Notes: generated by a model from the sequence alone, not told the origin. Counted from the first letter of the stretch, positions 1 through 7,721 are shown. The stretch: DNA of 50,550 nucleotides from Cyanobacteria bacterium PR.3.49 (GCA_013997645.1 PNKB01000013.1:1-50550); one strand, 5' to 3'. Numbers and translations are program-made.

Positions 1-338
1 ATTCCGTCGTTTTCGTTGTCGAAGCGGACAGCTTCGCGCGCTACCAACTGAACCGTATGTGGTGCAAGAAGGTCGCGTGGGAATTCGACCCGCGCTGCCA
101 CACCATCAACATCGGCAGCTTCGGCGGCGAGCCGGTCAACATCAGTTTGCAGTTTGCCGTCCTCAACGGCAACCGCATCATGTTCTACAGCCCGTCGAGC
201 CCGGTCGCCAACTGGGACATGATTGAAAAGTGGCTCCTGGCCAACTGCAATCCCACGCGCCAGGGCGGCATCCGCGCTCACGTCAACGCCGAAAACTTCC
301 ACCAGGTGGTTGAATTCGTGCGCGCCAGAAGTTCGTAA
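1..338 (+). CDS. Unknown protein, 3' fragment
   Basis: The frame is open from position 3 to a TAA at 336-338 and runs off the left edge, so only about 111 C-terminal residues are present and the true start lies outside the window. The fragment is a mixed alpha/beta sequence with several aromatic residues and two cysteines, ending in Arg-Ser-Ser. I recognise no family. Third codon positions are rich in C and G, as in the operon at 3.7-8 kb, which supports real coding. It converges on the kinase gene that follows. An internal ATG at 57 exists, but the reading frame upstream of it is equally open, so I do not treat that as the start. Confidence 0.7.
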   Translation, partial: SVVFVVEADSFARYQLNRMWCKKVAWEFDPRCHTINIGSFGGEPVNISLQFAVLNGNRIMFYSPSSPVANWDMIEKWLLANCNPTRQGGIRAHVNAENFHQVVEFVRARSS

Positions 339-345
339 AACTACT

Positions 346-375
346 GGGGGAGCCTGCCGGCAGGCCGGCTTCCCC
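346..375. terminator. GC-rich hairpin between convergent genes
   Basis: A GC-rich inverted repeat (GGGGAGCC on the left, GGCTTCCCC on the right, with a palindromic GC centre) lies just after the stop of the first gene, in the gap before the convergent kinase gene. It has no U tract on either strand, so a bidirectional terminator role is inferred from position only. Confidence 0.35.
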
Positions 376-485
376 GCCAATTATTCCGGCAAGACCACCA
401 GTTTGGGACGGAATTGTTTTGGCGGGGAATTGTTTTGGGACGTAATTACTTTTTTCACCCCACCTACTACGGCCACTCGCAGCCC

Positions 486-2501
486 TTAAAGGAAGGTTTC
501 GCCTTTTTGATATTTGTTCAGGAACTGGCAATTCGGGTGCCGTCTCGAGAGAATCGAAACGTCGGTCTCCGTCAATTCCGCAGTCGGTACATACATGATC
601 GTTTTCAGTTTTTCGTTGACCAATAGCCGTTCTACGCCTCTTGCGCTGATCTTTGTCGAGCCGATAGCAATGGAATTAAGTTTGCGCATTTGCGACAGGT
701 AAATCGTGGCACCATCACCAATCGGGATATTTTCCACGTTCAAAAACTGCAGATTCGATTTGGCCATCGGGGCAAAACTCTCATCCGTCAAACCAGTGGA
801 GCAGCGCAGCAAGAGCCTATCCAGCTGCTTCATTTCCGCCAGCAAGCGAATGCTCTCGTCGGTCAGCGCGATACCGGAGATATCAAAATACGACAAACTG
901 CGCATCTTAGCAAAACTGCAAATAGAAGCTGCAGTAATATTCGACCAGCTCACCGAAAGGTTCGCAAGATGAGGGCATTTCGACAGGCCTTGCGCGCCTT
1001 CATCATTCAAATTGGTGTGGCTGATGGAAAGGTGTTTGAAGTAGGGCAAACTCGCCAATTCGCCCAGCCTCTCGTTTTTGACGATACTGCCGACAAAATC
1101 GATATCGCGGATCCAGGTAGACTTGAGAATCGAATCCATGGCGAAATCGTTAATATAGATCAGCTTCAAGCGGCAAACACCGTGCTGTCGCCGCAGGTCT
1201 ATCGCCTCTGTAATAGCCCGATTCGTAACAATCGGTCGCTCGACTTTCAAATCCTGCGAAGTGAAAAAACGCTTCTCCAGGTCTTGGAGATATTTATCGA
1301 CTTTCAGATTTTTGGCGTTTGACGGAGGTTTTACAGCCGGGTGCTTTTCGTTTTTCAAACTGAGTGTGATCAGCGAGGACGCCACCGACGACAAGATGAC
1401 GACACTCGCCATAATCAGATAGAGCACGGTTTTTGAAATGCTTAGCAGGTGTGTTTCACTTCCGCTTTTCTTGCGTTCTTCAAACACCATAACCGTGTTG
1501 GCCAGCAAATGCGGATCTTCAAGATTTCGCTCCAGAACGGCAAGATCGCCGGCTACCTGAGCCATGTTCTGATATCGATCGCCGGCACTCTTGGCGAGCA
1601 TCTTCACAATTATCTGTTCCAGCAAAGGCGGAAACTCTTTTCCCATCGACGCTTCCTTCATGCTCGGCGTTTTCTCACCCAGGTGAAGCATCATGGTTGA
1701 GAGTGCATTCGCGCCGACAAATGGGGTGGTGCCTGTGAGCGCCTCAAAAAAAACGCAACCCAGCGAATAGATGTCGGAGCGCTCGTCCACCGGACTGCCG
1801 GAGCATTGCTCGGGGCTCATGTAGAGCGGACTTCCGAAGACCTCGCCGGTGCGGGTCAAAGCCTGAATGTCGTTTTTCTCGCTTTGAGTAAACTTGGCGA
1901 TGCCGAAGTCGACAATTTTGACGCTGCCTTCCTCACGGGCATCCATGTTGTCCACCAGCATGATGTTGCTGGGCTTGATGTCGCGGTGAATGACGCCCTG
2001 CTGGTGCGCATATCCCAGTCCAAAACAAATGCGCAGAAAAATCGGCACCGCTTCGCCGACCGATAGTGTTCCTCGCGTTCTGATGCGGTCGGCAAGGCTT
2101 TCGCCGCTGATATAGTCCATGACAAGAAATGGAACTCGCTCGTCGAGCAAGCCGAAATCATGAACGGAAATCAGGTTGGGATGGTCGATTCCGAAGGCGG
2201 CGCGAGCTTCGGTCTGGAATCTGCGCACGGTAATGTCCGACACGCAGCGAGTGCTTAAGACCTTCATTGCCAGTTCTTTGGCGAGAAAAATCTGCTCGAC
2301 CTTGTAGACCATGCCCATGCCGCCGTGCCCGATTAAGGACAGCACTCGATAGCGCCCGCTGGCCACTTCGCCGGGTCTCAAGTAATTCTGAACACTGGCG
2401 CCGTCGATTGCCGGTGGCTCGAACGACTGAGTACTCGGCGTCGCTGAAAAGACATGCGTATTAGGGGTGTGAGATTCCGCAGGCGTCTGAGAACCGGACA
2501 T
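486..2501 (-). CDS. Transmembrane Ser/Thr protein kinase with leucine-rich-repeat ectodomain
   Basis: A 671-residue receptor-like Hanks-type kinase. Residues about 50-320 form the kinase domain: glycine loop GHGGMG near 58-63, ATP lysine K80, alphaC glutamate E98, catalytic HRD 172-174, DFG 198-200 and SPEQC activation-segment end near 230. All catalytic residues are present, so it should be active. A single hydrophobic helix at about 358-381 is followed by an extracytoplasmic part containing repeated LRR units (L-x-x-L-x-[IV]-S type) at roughly 450-650, a likely ligand or protein-binding surface. The ATG at 2501 follows GAGG at good spacing. The kinase domain closely resembles that of the TPR kinase at 44164, including a shared VEQIFL stretch after the glycine loop, so the two look like paralogues with exchanged tails. 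Confidence 0.93.
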   Translation of the reverse strand: MSGSQTPAESHTPNTHVFSATPSTQSFEPPAIDGASVQNYLRPGEVASGRYRVLSLIGHGGMGMVYKVEQIFLAKELAMKVLSTRCVSDITVRRFQTEARAAFGIDHPNLISVHDFGLLDERVPFLVMDYISGESLADRIRTRGTLSVGEAVPIFLRICFGLGYAHQQGVIHRDIKPSNIMLVDNMDAREEGSVKIVDFGIAKFTQSEKNDIQALTRTGEVFGSPLYMSPEQCSGSPVDERSDIYSLGCVFFEALTGTTPFVGANALSTMMLHLGEKTPSMKEASMGKEFPPLLEQIIVKMLAKSAGDRYQNMAQVAGDLAVLERNLEDPHLLANTVMVFEERKKSGSETHLLSISKTVLYLIMASVVILSSVASSLITLSLKNEKHPAVKPPSNAKNLKVDKYLQDLEKRFFTSQDLKVERPIVTNRAITEAIDLRRQHGVCRLKLIYINDFAMDSILKSTWIRDIDFVGSIVKNERLGELASLPYFKHLSISHTNLNDEGAQGLSKCPHLANLSVSWSNITAASICSFAKMRSLSYFDISGIALTDESIRLLAEMKQLDRLLLRCSTGLTDESFAPMAKSNLQFLNVENIPIGDGATIYLSQMRKLNSIAIGSTKISARGVERLLVNEKLKTIMYVPTAELTETDVSILSRRHPNCQFLNKYQKGETFL

Positions 2502-2647
2502 CTGGCTACCTCGGCAAGTCCCCGAAGGGGCAAAAACGAGTACTCTCTTGTTGATGGTAAGAAGTTTGGAGTCAGTCTCTCTACTTTAATAACTCAGCGT
2601 GACTTCACCGTGACGAGAACAGAGAAAATACAGCTTTTTAGAAATGC

Positions 2648-3256
2648 CTAACAGCGATCGCCCCAGACTGTTGGTCTGAGGATGCCGACGACAAAAATCG
2701 CCGGCGCAAATATGGACGAAACCACGCAGCCGAGCCCGCCGAAAACATCCGTGCCGCTGCCGAAAGCTTGCGCCATGCACAGCCCCCAGGACAGAGGCAG
2801 GTAGCGCAAAGGCGTCAGCGCCATGCCGATCAGCAGTCCAAAAACAATGATAGTGCCGATATTACGACCCATTTTGTAATCGAGAAATTTGGTCAGATGA
2901 CGCCCAATGAAAAGCCCCGCGAAATAGCAGATAAAGCAGCCAATCCACGGCAAGTTGATGAAGGGCAAGACATAGCCGAAACCAAATCCGACGGCAACGC
3001 AAATCGCCAGTGCGCGTGCGGTAAGGAGCGGCGAAACCGAGGTGAATGGGTTTTTGACATTGCCGCACTTCGAGCAGCGAAAGCCCACCGGGCACTGCAC
3101 CATGCACTTGCTGCAAATGACCTCGCTGCAATCAATGCAGGTCAGCTTGGAGTCGCCGTGATCGTGCTTGCCTAACACTGCCAATTCCTCGCAATTGTTG
3201 CCTCTGTCAAACGGACATCTGTCAAACGGACATTTGTCAAACGGACATTCTCTCAC
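2648..3256 (-). CDS. Zinc-ribbon/B-box-like polytopic membrane protein
   Basis: About 202 residues from a GTG at 3256. The N-terminus is a triplicated five-residue unit CPFD[KR], encoded by exact 15-bp repeats. It is followed by a Cys/His-rich segment (C-x2-C pairs near 40-43, 48-51 and 60-63, plus His residues near 31-33) that looks like a B-box or double zinc ribbon, then four or five hydrophobic segments from about residue 78 to the end. This layout, a small zinc module followed by a membrane domain, is common in bacterial proteins of unknown role. No clear SD precedes the GTG; an in-frame GTG near residue 27 is an alternative that would drop the triplet repeat. The function is unknown. 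Confidence 0.7.
   Translation of the reverse strand: MRECPFDKCPFDRCPFDRGNNCEELAVLGKHDHGDSKLTCIDCSEVICSKCMVQCPVGFRCSKCGNVKNPFTSVSPLLTARALAICVAVGFGFGYVLPFINLPWIGCFICYFAGLFIGRHLTKFLDYKMGRNIGTIIVFGLLIGMALTPLRYLPLSWGLCMAQAFGSGTDVFGGLGCVVSSIFAPAIFVVGILRPTVWGDRC
3204..3248. repeat. Three exact 15-bp tandem repeats
   Basis: The 15-bp unit TGTCAAACGGACAT plus one leading base occurs three times in a row with a single changed base. If the GTG at 3256 is the start, it encodes CPFD[KR] three times at the N-terminus of the zinc-ribbon membrane protein. Copy number is likely variable through slippage. Confidence 0.9.
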
Positions 3257-3326
3257 AGCTTATGAATTCAAATCCGGCAATAGCTTACATGATGTAGTAT
3301 TGCTTGTTTGAGGCATTCAAGTCGAT

Positions 3327-3377
3327 TTACCAATGGGGTTGGTAAAAAACAGCGAATTTTACCAGTCCCATTGGTAA
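3327..3377. promoter_or_regulatory. Pair of 19-bp palindromes, candidate operator
   Basis: Two copies of the palindrome TTACCA-N7-TGGTAA lie at 3327-3345 and 3359-3377. Their centres are 32 bp apart, about three helical turns, so two dimers could bind one DNA face. They lie 70-120 bp upstream of the zinc-ribbon membrane gene read on the minus strand and downstream of the ubiquitin-like operon. The centres of the two copies are also complementary (ATGGGG versus CCCAT), so the whole block could fold as one long hairpin. No regulator gene is adjacent. Confidence 0.6.
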
Positions 3378-3586
3378 AGCCATAAGGATCAGAAAAAATA
3401 GAGCTCAAAACGTCAGAAACGGGCGAAATGGTGAGCGGATTGCGTGGCAGAAAAGGCATAGCCCGAATTGAGAAAATAAACGCAGCGACAGCGTCAAACG
3501 CTGGAAACGCTTGCGCCACAACAGAATACAGAGATTGATAAATACTACTTGCTATAGCGTAATGGGCATCAAAGAGTAAACGCGGA

Positions 3587-3617
3587 CGGTGCAGCAGAGA
3601 TTGACTCCGCTGCACCG
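3587..3617 (-). terminator. Strong hairpin after the ubiquitin-like operon
   Basis: CGGTGCAGC pairs with GCTGCACCG, and the stem extends inward by three more pairs after one mismatch, around a five-base loop. It lies about 60 nt past the stop of the last operon gene. A classical U run is missing, so it may end transcription with a partner factor or protect the mRNA 3' end. Confidence 0.5.
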
Positions 3618-3675
3618 CCTTGAATTAGTTTTAGTGCGCAATTCCGGACAACCGGATATTGCCTCTAGCCTCGCA

Positions 3676-4536
3676 CTAGTGGCGAGGCCAGAGATTGATG
3701 TACGAGCCCAGCTCGCCCGCGCCGCTGTTCTCGACAAACTGGATAGCCAGGTCGACAACCACGCTCAGCTCCAGGCGAGCAGTCAGCTCCAGCATCGGTT
3801 GAGTCAGATCGTTGAAGTGCGCCGTTCCATCGCCAAAGACGTTGGGCGCGTTCATCGATTTCTCGAAAGCGTCCACGCGCCGATCGCGGTTGAACCAGCG
3901 CACGCCGCCGTTCTTACCATCCAGGTCGATGAGGATGGTGAAACGCCCGATTTCGTGAGCGTAGCCGGTCCGCTCATCAGCTGCGGTGACGAGGTCAGTC
4001 TTGACCACGACCGTGTTGTTGACGATGCGAACGGATTGAACGCGAGGCGCAGTTTTCAGAGATTCAAACTCCGCCAGCAAGCGCTCGCGGCGCTCACTTT
4101 CGGTGTTTTCCTCAGTGCCGAACGCTTCCTTGCGCCACAAGGCGATCATGCCCGCGGAGGTTTTCACCAGCTTCTTGCGAAGCTTGTCGGCGACTTTGTC
4201 CGCTTCTTTGGTCAGCTTGCTGAGCCGCTTGCCGCATACCGAGATGTATTTCACGCGTTCGGCCGGGTCGGCTTGAATGCCACCGGAAACCGCGGTCCGA
4301 GTGCGTACATGAGGGCGTCGGCGGCGGGAAAGCTTCATGGGAATGATGCCTTCGAATTTCGCGGATTCGCTCGATTGTTCGGCGTCGAAGTCCATGGCGT
4401 CGAGCATCTGCTTAAGATCCGCATCGTCGATGACGATGGTTTCAGACGCCTTGTCCAGAATTTGGTACTTGATGCCCGCGCTCTTGAGCTTGTTGCGATC
4501 GGCTTCACCGATGCCGGAGAAGGAAAGTTTTGTCAT
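3676..4536 (-). CDS. Catalytically dead E2-like (UBC-fold variant) protein
   Basis: 286 residues from the ATG at 4536, which follows a near-perfect GGAGGAG site; the open frame upstream lies inside the preceding gene. The C-terminal half (about 165-286) is clearly paralogous to the E2-like protein encoded just upstream: both share an E[IM]GRF-x-I-x-I strand, a long spacer, the E2 core and a terminal WPR. At the active site this copy reads A230-P-N then, ten residues after A230, H240 where the partner has its catalytic Cys. It therefore keeps the Pro-Asn of the eukaryotic HPN motif but has lost both the His and the nucleophile, as in E2-variant proteins such as Mms2. Residues 1-60 form a small separate domain and 100-160 are helical and Lys/Arg-rich. 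Only 10 nt separate it from the E2 gene, so co-translation and heterodimer formation are likely (inference). Confidence 0.72.
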   Translation of the reverse strand: MTKLSFSGIGEADRNKLKSAGIKYQILDKASETIVIDDADLKQMLDAMDFDAEQSSESAKFEGIIPMKLSRRRRPHVRTRTAVSGGIQADPAERVKYISVCGKRLSKLTKEADKVADKLRKKLVKTSAGMIALWRKEAFGTEENTESERRERLLAEFESLKTAPRVQSVRIVNNTVVVKTDLVTAADERTGYAHEIGRFTILIDLDGKNGGVRWFNRDRRVDAFEKSMNAPNVFGDGTAHFNDLTQPMLELTARLELSVVVDLAIQFVENSGAGELGSYINLWPRH

Positions 4537-4546
4537 TCGCTCCTCC

Positions 4547-5764
4547 TCAAGATACTCTCGGCCAGTTGCCGATGTATTTGTAAGTGCGGGTGTCTTCGGG
4601 GTTGACGGTCTCGATGAAAGCGATGGCCAGCTGAGCGGCATCGGCGAACTTGAGCTCGAGAATCAGCTTGTTAAACCATGGACCCGTGTTGCCCAGGCAC
4701 GCGCGCCCATTCGAGCTGACGTGCAGGTGCATCATCTTCGACAAGACCCCGTCCACCTGGCGAGTTTTGTTCTTCCAGATGACCGAACGCGAGTTCGAGT
4801 AAGGAATCGTGATCTTAAACCGACCCATCTCGTAGACGTTTCCGGTCGCCGGATCCGTCAGATAGAGGGTTTCGGTGTGGATCTCGAGATCCTTCTCGTT
4901 GATGACAATCGACTCGATTTTCTTGACGCGGCAGAGCGCATCGTACTCGCTGCCCAGTTCGTGAGCCGCTTGCTGGCGCAGCCGGACGCTTTCCGCTTCG
5001 GATTCGCGAGCGGTGTCGACCATCTTCTGCCAGGTGACAGCCGGGTCTTCCAGCTCCTTTTCCGGATCGTTGTCCTCGCGCTTGCGGCGAGGCGAACGTT
5101 CCGAGAGACTGCGTTTGACCGCGGCTTCAAGCGCATCGGCGAACTTGCCGGAGTCTTCTTCGCCGCCTGCATGCGGAATTTCTTCGGCGACGCGCTTGAG
5201 CACTTCAGCGAAGATGCGCGCGCAACCGAAGGTTCCGTAGAGGTTGGGGTCGACAAAGAAGTACACGGTGTGTCCGCTGTACTCAGCGACGATATCGCCG
5301 CTCTCGTCCATGATCGGCACGCCTGTGCCACTGTAGGCGTAGGTTTTGCCGTCATAGGCGCGTTCCCAACCGAACAGCTTTCTGGCTGCCGATGTCACTT
5401 TCCCGCCCCGCGGTCCGTAGCCGAGAAAGATGCTGAACTTTCCATAGTCGTGGTCGGACTTGGGAGCGCCGCGTCTGACGACGATTCCCCTGTCGACCAG
5501 AGGAGAGAGGATGGCTTTCACGAACGCATTGAAGAACTTCGCTTCGCGACTGCGGATTTTATCGCCCAGGAATTTCACATCCTGTCGATGCTGTCCGGCA
5601 GCCGGTTGCGGTAGTCCTTCAGGATACAGATCTCGCAGCGTAGAGGCGACGAACGCCTTCGTGCGCCAGTTGCGGATCATGGCAATCAGGAGCGGGACAC
5701 CGACGACGAGTGCAATCGTCGAGAGTATCCAGTGCTCCAAGATCAACGTCCAGAATGTCTGCAT
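4547..5764 (-). CDS. Membrane-anchored E2-like ubiquitin-conjugating enzyme
   Basis: 405 residues from the ATG at 5764, preceded by GGAG at 6 nt spacing; the longer open frame runs back into the E1 gene and is not used. Residues about 10-30 form one membrane helix followed by RNWRTK, which predicts a cytosolic body. Residues 60-200 are a domain I do not recognise; 200-280 are charged and helical. Residues 285-405 match the E2 (UBC) pattern: strands, then H346-L-H-V with C356 exactly ten residues after H346, the same spacing as the eukaryotic HPN-to-Cys core (H75 to C85 in UbcH5-type enzymes), followed by C-L-G. I infer that C356 accepts the ubiquitin-like protein from the E1 encoded next to it. 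It lies 85 nt after the E1 stop. Assignment rests on motif spacing and operon context. Confidence 0.78.
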   Translation of the reverse strand: MQTFWTLILEHWILSTIALVVGVPLLIAMIRNWRTKAFVASTLRDLYPEGLPQPAAGQHRQDVKFLGDKIRSREAKFFNAFVKAILSPLVDRGIVVRRGAPKSDHDYGKFSIFLGYGPRGGKVTSAARKLFGWERAYDGKTYAYSGTGVPIMDESGDIVAEYSGHTVYFFVDPNLYGTFGCARIFAEVLKRVAEEIPHAGGEEDSGKFADALEAAVKRSLSERSPRRKREDNDPEKELEDPAVTWQKMVDTARESEAESVRLRQQAAHELGSEYDALCRVKKIESIVINEKDLEIHTETLYLTDPATGNVYEMGRFKITIPYSNSRSVIWKNKTRQVDGVLSKMMHLHVSSNGRACLGNTGPWFNKLILELKFADAAQLAIAFIETVNPEDTRTYKYIGNWPRVS

Positions 5765-5849
5765 ATTAGTCTCCAGATTCTCTAGAATTTGGATCTGATT
5801 CAGTCGGCCGACACGCCTTGAAGCAGCATGTCGTCTGACGATTTGCAGA

Positions 5850-6548
5850 TCACTTGAACTTGCGACCGACCATGGTCGGCGTGCGCAGACCGAAAACGAG
5901 CTCGTTTTCGAGAGCGGTGTCGCCCTTCTTCTGCACACCGGCGAACCAGCGAATCAGCTGCCAGACAGCCAGTCCCGAGAGGAACTCGGCAGTCGGACCA
6001 ACCGAGATGCTGGTACCACAGGCGGAGACTTCGGCGACTTCGTCACCGTAATCGGAAGCGGCTTCCCATCCGCGAACCTGCGCCGGCGCGGTGGGATTGA
6101 TGATGTAGACGTAGCCCTGGTCGGAACCCATGCGGGTCTCGATCATCAGCTTGGTGCGCGCCTTGTACTTGATGCCGCCGTTCCAGATCTGCTTGCGCGA
6201 CGACATGGTGTCGGTGAGGAGGAAGACCACCTCGCCCAGCACCTGCTTGCCGTCTACCCGCTCGGCATGAGTGGTGATCTCGATGCCGGTCTGGCGCAGC
6301 ACAATCGCCTTGAGCGCGTCGACCTTGAGCTTGCCGACATCGTCCAGGCCGAAGACCTGATTGGGCACGTTGTGCGCCTCGACGACGTCGTCGTCCCAGA
6401 CATGGATGTTCTCGATGCCCAGCTTGGCCAGGCTGAGAACGACGCGCGAGCCGGAAGCGCCGACGCCGATCACGTCAACGCGGCGAGCGCCGAAATCATC
6501 GGGTGAAAACACATCGATGTGTCGTGTGATATTGAGCGGCATTTTCAT
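5850..6548 (-). CDS. ThiF/E1-like ubiquitin-activating enzyme, minimal form
   Basis: 232 residues carrying the E1/ThiF/MoeB adenylation core: nucleotide loop G28-x-G30-x-x-G33; D52-x-D54 with N60 and Q64 (the D-x-D...N...[RN]Q signature); G72-x-x-K75; D113 with R118; and C177 in a Cys-Gly-Thr context that aligns with the ThiF/MoeB cysteine just before the C-terminal helix. It lacks the zinc-binding CxxC pairs of ThiF/MoeB and any ubiquitin-fold or Cys-domain insertion, so it is a bare adenylating domain. It should adenylate the C-terminus of the ubiquitin-like protein and pass it to the E2. The ATG at 6548 overlaps the JAMM gene's stop by ATGA. A second ATG two codons on (6542) has better spacing from the GGAG and may be the real start. 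Confidence 0.92.
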   Translation of the reverse strand: MKMPLNITRHIDVFSPDDFGARRVDVIGVGASGSRVVLSLAKLGIENIHVWDDDVVEAHNVPNQVFGLDDVGKLKVDALKAIVLRQTGIEITTHAERVDGKQVLGEVVFLLTDTMSSRKQIWNGGIKYKARTKLMIETRMGSDQGYVYIINPTAPAQVRGWEAASDYGDEVAEVSACGTSISVGPTAEFLSGLAVWQLIRWFAGVQKKGDTALENELVFGLRTPTMVGRKFK

Positions 6549-7639
6549 TCTCCACTCTTGGTGGTAACAGGCGGGAGCGCCTCGGGCGGTCCGGGGATTT
6601 GCGCAGCAGCGCGTGGAGCTGCGCCAGGAGTTTCCTCGGACGCTTCAGCCGGAGCTGCGCCTGGAGCGCCCTCGGACGCTTCAGCCGGCGCTTCGCCCTG
6701 GGCTCGAATTTCGGCATCGCGTTCGCGAGCCAAATCCTCGAGCAGCGGCAATTCACCGTAGCCTCGAGCGAGATCGGGCAGGTAGCTGATTGTCACTTTC
6801 TCGCGAATCTCAGCCTCCACCTCGGCGCGCAGCTCGTCGGAGATAGGCAGCGGACCGCGCATCTGCGTCCTGGGCTTCACGACCGGGTCGTTGGAAAGGC
6901 TTTCGATAAAGCGCTTGGTGCCCTTCACGACCCGCTGCTTGAGACCGCCGAGTCCTTCGGCAACGGCAGCCAATCCGGTCTTCGGTGCTTCTTCAGCAAC
7001 CGGTTGCGGCGACCAGATTTCCCACGGCACGTCGATGAACTGCAAGTTCGATTCGTAGAGATACACATCGAACTGCGCGCGACCGAGCTTGTTGAGGATG
7101 CCGCGGATGAACCACTTGTTGCCCTGCTCTTGCAGTTCGACCATGGTGGCATCGTCCTGCGGCGACGGCAGCGTCTCCATGCGGACATGCGAATGCCCCC
7201 AGAAGAAAAGCCGCCGCGTATCTTCACGCCGACCGCTCTGAATCAGGTGCTTGTACAGGTCCATCTGGCCTTCTTCGGAAATCTTGGCGTGCGCAGCACC
7301 CGCGTTTTGCGTGAGAAGGAACACATGTTCGATGTAGAAATCGCCCGATTCCAGACGTTCGGCGGTGCCGAGCCAACCGACCTCCAGGCGCGCCAGCTCG
7401 ACGTAGAGCTGCATGCGCTTGTAGGCTTCCGGTGCAATCCGAATGGTCGGAACCTTGCGTTCGATGAGCTTGATGCGCGGGTAGAAATCGTGCGGAGTCA
7501 GGGGCGCATCAGGCCGGTTGATCTGCTCGAAGTAGGGAAAGCGTCCGTTTTGCTGCACTCCCGTCGGTCGATGCTCGCGGCGCGAATAGGCGGGCGGACC
7601 GCCTGCAGATTTATCGACTCCAGGCTTTTCATCAGCCAT
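6545..7639 (-). CDS. JAMM/MPN+ metallo-isopeptidase (deubiquitinase-like)
   Basis: 364 residues from the ATG at 7639 behind an AGGAG site. The JAMM zinc site is complete: E86 in a Leu-Glu-Val-Gly-Trp strand, then H149-S-H151-x7-S159-x2-D162, the exact H-x-H-x7-S-x2-D signature of JAB1/Rpn11/AMSH peptidases. The catalytic domain covers about 65-205. A 50-residue N-terminal extension and a long C-terminal tail are unusual; the tail is basic at about 225-250, charged to 310, then Ala/Pro/Glu-rich with an in-frame 12-residue duplication. Expected roles are to trim the ubiquitin-like precursor and/or remove it from targets. It lies 82 nt after the ubiquitin-like gene, beyond a hairpin, and is coupled to the E1 by a 4-nt overlap. 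Confidence 0.93.
   Translation of the reverse strand: MADEKPGVDKSAGGPPAYSRREHRPTGVQQNGRFPYFEQINRPDAPLTPHDFYPRIKLIERKVPTIRIAPEAYKRMQLYVELARLEVGWLGTAERLESGDFYIEHVFLLTQNAGAAHAKISEEGQMDLYKHLIQSGRREDTRRLFFWGHSHVRMETLPSPQDDATMVELQEQGNKWFIRGILNKLGRAQFDVYLYESNLQFIDVPWEIWSPQPVAEEAPKTGLAAVAEGLGGLKQRVVKGTKRFIESLSNDPVVKPRTQMRGPLPISDELRAEVEAEIREKVTISYLPDLARGYGELPLLEDLARERDAEIRAQGEAPAEASEGAPGAAPAEASEETPGAAPRAAAQIPGPPEALPPVTTKSGE
6616..6687. repeat. Two 36-bp tandem copies in the JAMM tail
   Basis: Units 6616-6651 and 6652-6687 differ at only a few bases and encode a duplicated 12-residue Ala/Pro/Glu-rich segment (APAEASE-[GE]-[AT]-PGA type) near the C-terminus of the JAMM protein. The duplication keeps the frame, so the tail looks like a flexible low-complexity linker that can vary in length. 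Confidence 0.85.
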
Positions 7640-7666
7640 AGCAGTCTCCTATCAAATTGTCGTTGA

Positions 7667-7692
7667 GGTGTGGCGACGCAAGCCGCCACACC
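7667..7692 (-). promoter_or_regulatory. Perfect 9-bp hairpin between the ubiquitin-like gene and the JAMM gene
   Basis: GGTGTGGCG pairs fully with CGCCACACC around an 8-nt loop, about 30 nt after the ubiquitin-like stop and 28 nt before the JAMM start. There is no U tract. I infer a leaky terminator or mRNA-stabilising stem that raises the ubiquitin-like protein above its enzymes. Confidence 0.6.
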
Positions 7693-7721
7693 GTTTCAAT
7701 TCGCAAGATAGGAAATCCGGC

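Larger units (their letters stand above)
3257..3675. other. 419-bp intergenic region between two minus-strand genes
   Basis: This gap holds the hairpin at 3587-3617 and the palindrome pair at 3327-3377, described separately. A 115-codon frame on the minus strand (3268-3615) covers both structures, has no SD and no recognisable content, and I do not regard it as a gene. The promoter of the zinc-ribbon gene is expected here, but I see no convincing -35/-10 pair. Confidence 0.5.

Noticed and set aside
3268-3615. 115-codon minus-strand frame in the gap after the ubiquitin-like operon
   Set aside because: It covers the hairpin and both palindromes, lacks an SD and has no recognisable protein features.
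3589-4605. 338-codon plus-strand frame
   Set aside because: Antisense to the E2-variant gene; no SD and no domain.
4337-5614. 425-codon plus-strand frame
   Set aside because: It is antisense to the two E2-like genes, which have strong motifs and SD sites; the long antisense frame comes from the GC-rich codon bias there.
6599-7666. 355-codon plus-strand frame
   Set aside because: Antisense shadow of the JAMM gene, whose catalytic motif is complete.
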